Position numbers and translations under genes: made by a program. A stretch of DNA of 64,000 nucleotides from Streptococcus orisasini (lineage in GTDB: Bacteria; Bacillota; Bacilli; Lactobacillales; Streptococcaceae), in the NCBI RefSeq assembly GCF_001431045.1, contig NZ_BCLE01000009.1, positions 1-64,000 of the forward strand, read 5' to 3'. This document shows, piece after piece, positions 63,662 to 64,000 of this stretch (position 1 is the first letter of the stretch; each line of letters opens with the position of its first letter). Under the pieces are notes generated by a model that worked only from the letters and a program-made list of their open reading frames with translations, had not been told where the DNA came from and ran no database searches.

Positions 63662-63871
63662 TTTTTCATCCCCATCATGATATTTTGTAATATTATCTAT
63701 TTGTCTATAGAAATTATAGCTATAATTGTTACAAAAGTCAACGATTTTGTTTCTGTTTTATTACAAATATTTCTGATTCGAGACATGACAACGATGTATC
63801 TTTCTCCTTTATTTTTTATAAGCTATGGATATGCTATAATAATACTATCCTACGATTTGGAAAGAGTAAAA

Positions 63872-64000
63872 ATGAAAGATTTTTTAACAGACGAAAATTT
63901 TAAACATATAACAAATTTCGATAATCATCTATTACCATATAAAATCTTTAAAACAGAAATTGCTAACGGATGGCCAGATACACTTTTTCATTGGCATCCT
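63872..64000 (+). CDS. bglC: AraC-family regulator, 5' part only (BglC-like)
   Basis: The gene runs off the window after 43 codons. The visible part (DFLTDENFKHITNFDNHLLPYKIFKTEIANGWPDTLFHWHP) is the start of an AraC-type cupin effector domain with the H-W-H-P motif; the DNA-binding part is outside the window. GGAAAG precedes the ATG. Position next to bglA fits the S. mutans bglC regulator. Partial, so the symbol is tentative. Confidence 0.65.
   Translation, partial: MKDFLTDENFKHITNFDNHLLPYKIFKTEIANGWPDTLFHWHP

Overview
The window looks like a low-GC Firmicute chromosome of the genus Streptococcus, most likely the mutans group (Streptococcus mutans or a close relative). The backbone supports this: dprA, a siderophore-type ABC transporter, rnhB and rbgA on the left; guaC, asd-dapA with an asd-type leader RNA, a cardiolipin synthase, a WapA-like LPXTG adhesin, bglA and the start of a bglC-like AraC regulator on the right. 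The species call rests on gene content and remembered synteny; no search was run. No rRNA, tRNA or CRISPR array was seen.

Layout. (1) 1-7.1 kb, core: DNA-processing protein DprA, an acetyltransferase, a four-gene Fe-siderophore ABC operon, RNase HII and the ribosome-assembly GTPase RbgA. (2) 7.6-26 kb, a defence island built inside a type I restriction-modification locus. hsdM, hsdS and hsdR all read leftwards but are far apart. Nested between them are a HigBA-like toxin-antitoxin pair, a two-gene AAA+/DUF6414-like module, a DUF3800 protein, a RloC/PrrC-like anticodon nuclease with a zinc-hook CxxC, a reverse transcriptase of unassigned group, a small structured RNA with its own promoter, a complete retron (ncRNA plus an RT-Toprim fusion) on the opposite strand flanked by 59-bp direct repeats, and a toxSAS (RelA/SpoT-like) toxin with a Panacea-domain antitoxin. 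(3) 26-51 kb, an accessory block rich in oxidoreductases, hydrolases and one-component regulators (TetR, Rrf2, HxlR, LysR, MerR). It includes a SirTM-macrodomain pair (ADP-ribosylation signalling) and two copies of a LysR-ltrA cassette broken in opposite ways. (4) 51.7-64 kb, core again.

How the parts may work together. The reverse transcriptase, RloC-like protein, DUF3800 protein, HsdS, DUF6414-like protein and AAA+ ATPase are spaced or overlapped as one leftward operon. This resembles the classic arrangement in which an anticodon nuclease (PrrC) is encoded inside, and silenced by, a type I restriction complex; here an RT is added at the head of the operon. The retron appears to have been inserted as a unit into the 3' part of the small-RNA gene just upstream of that operon, because the last 59 bases of the sRNA recur directly after the retron stop codon. 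The accessory block reads as several small regulator-plus-target units for reactive-electrophile and redox stress. On the right, guaC has a transcription-attenuation leader, asd has a leader RNA, and bglA and the XRE gene have clear candidate operators.
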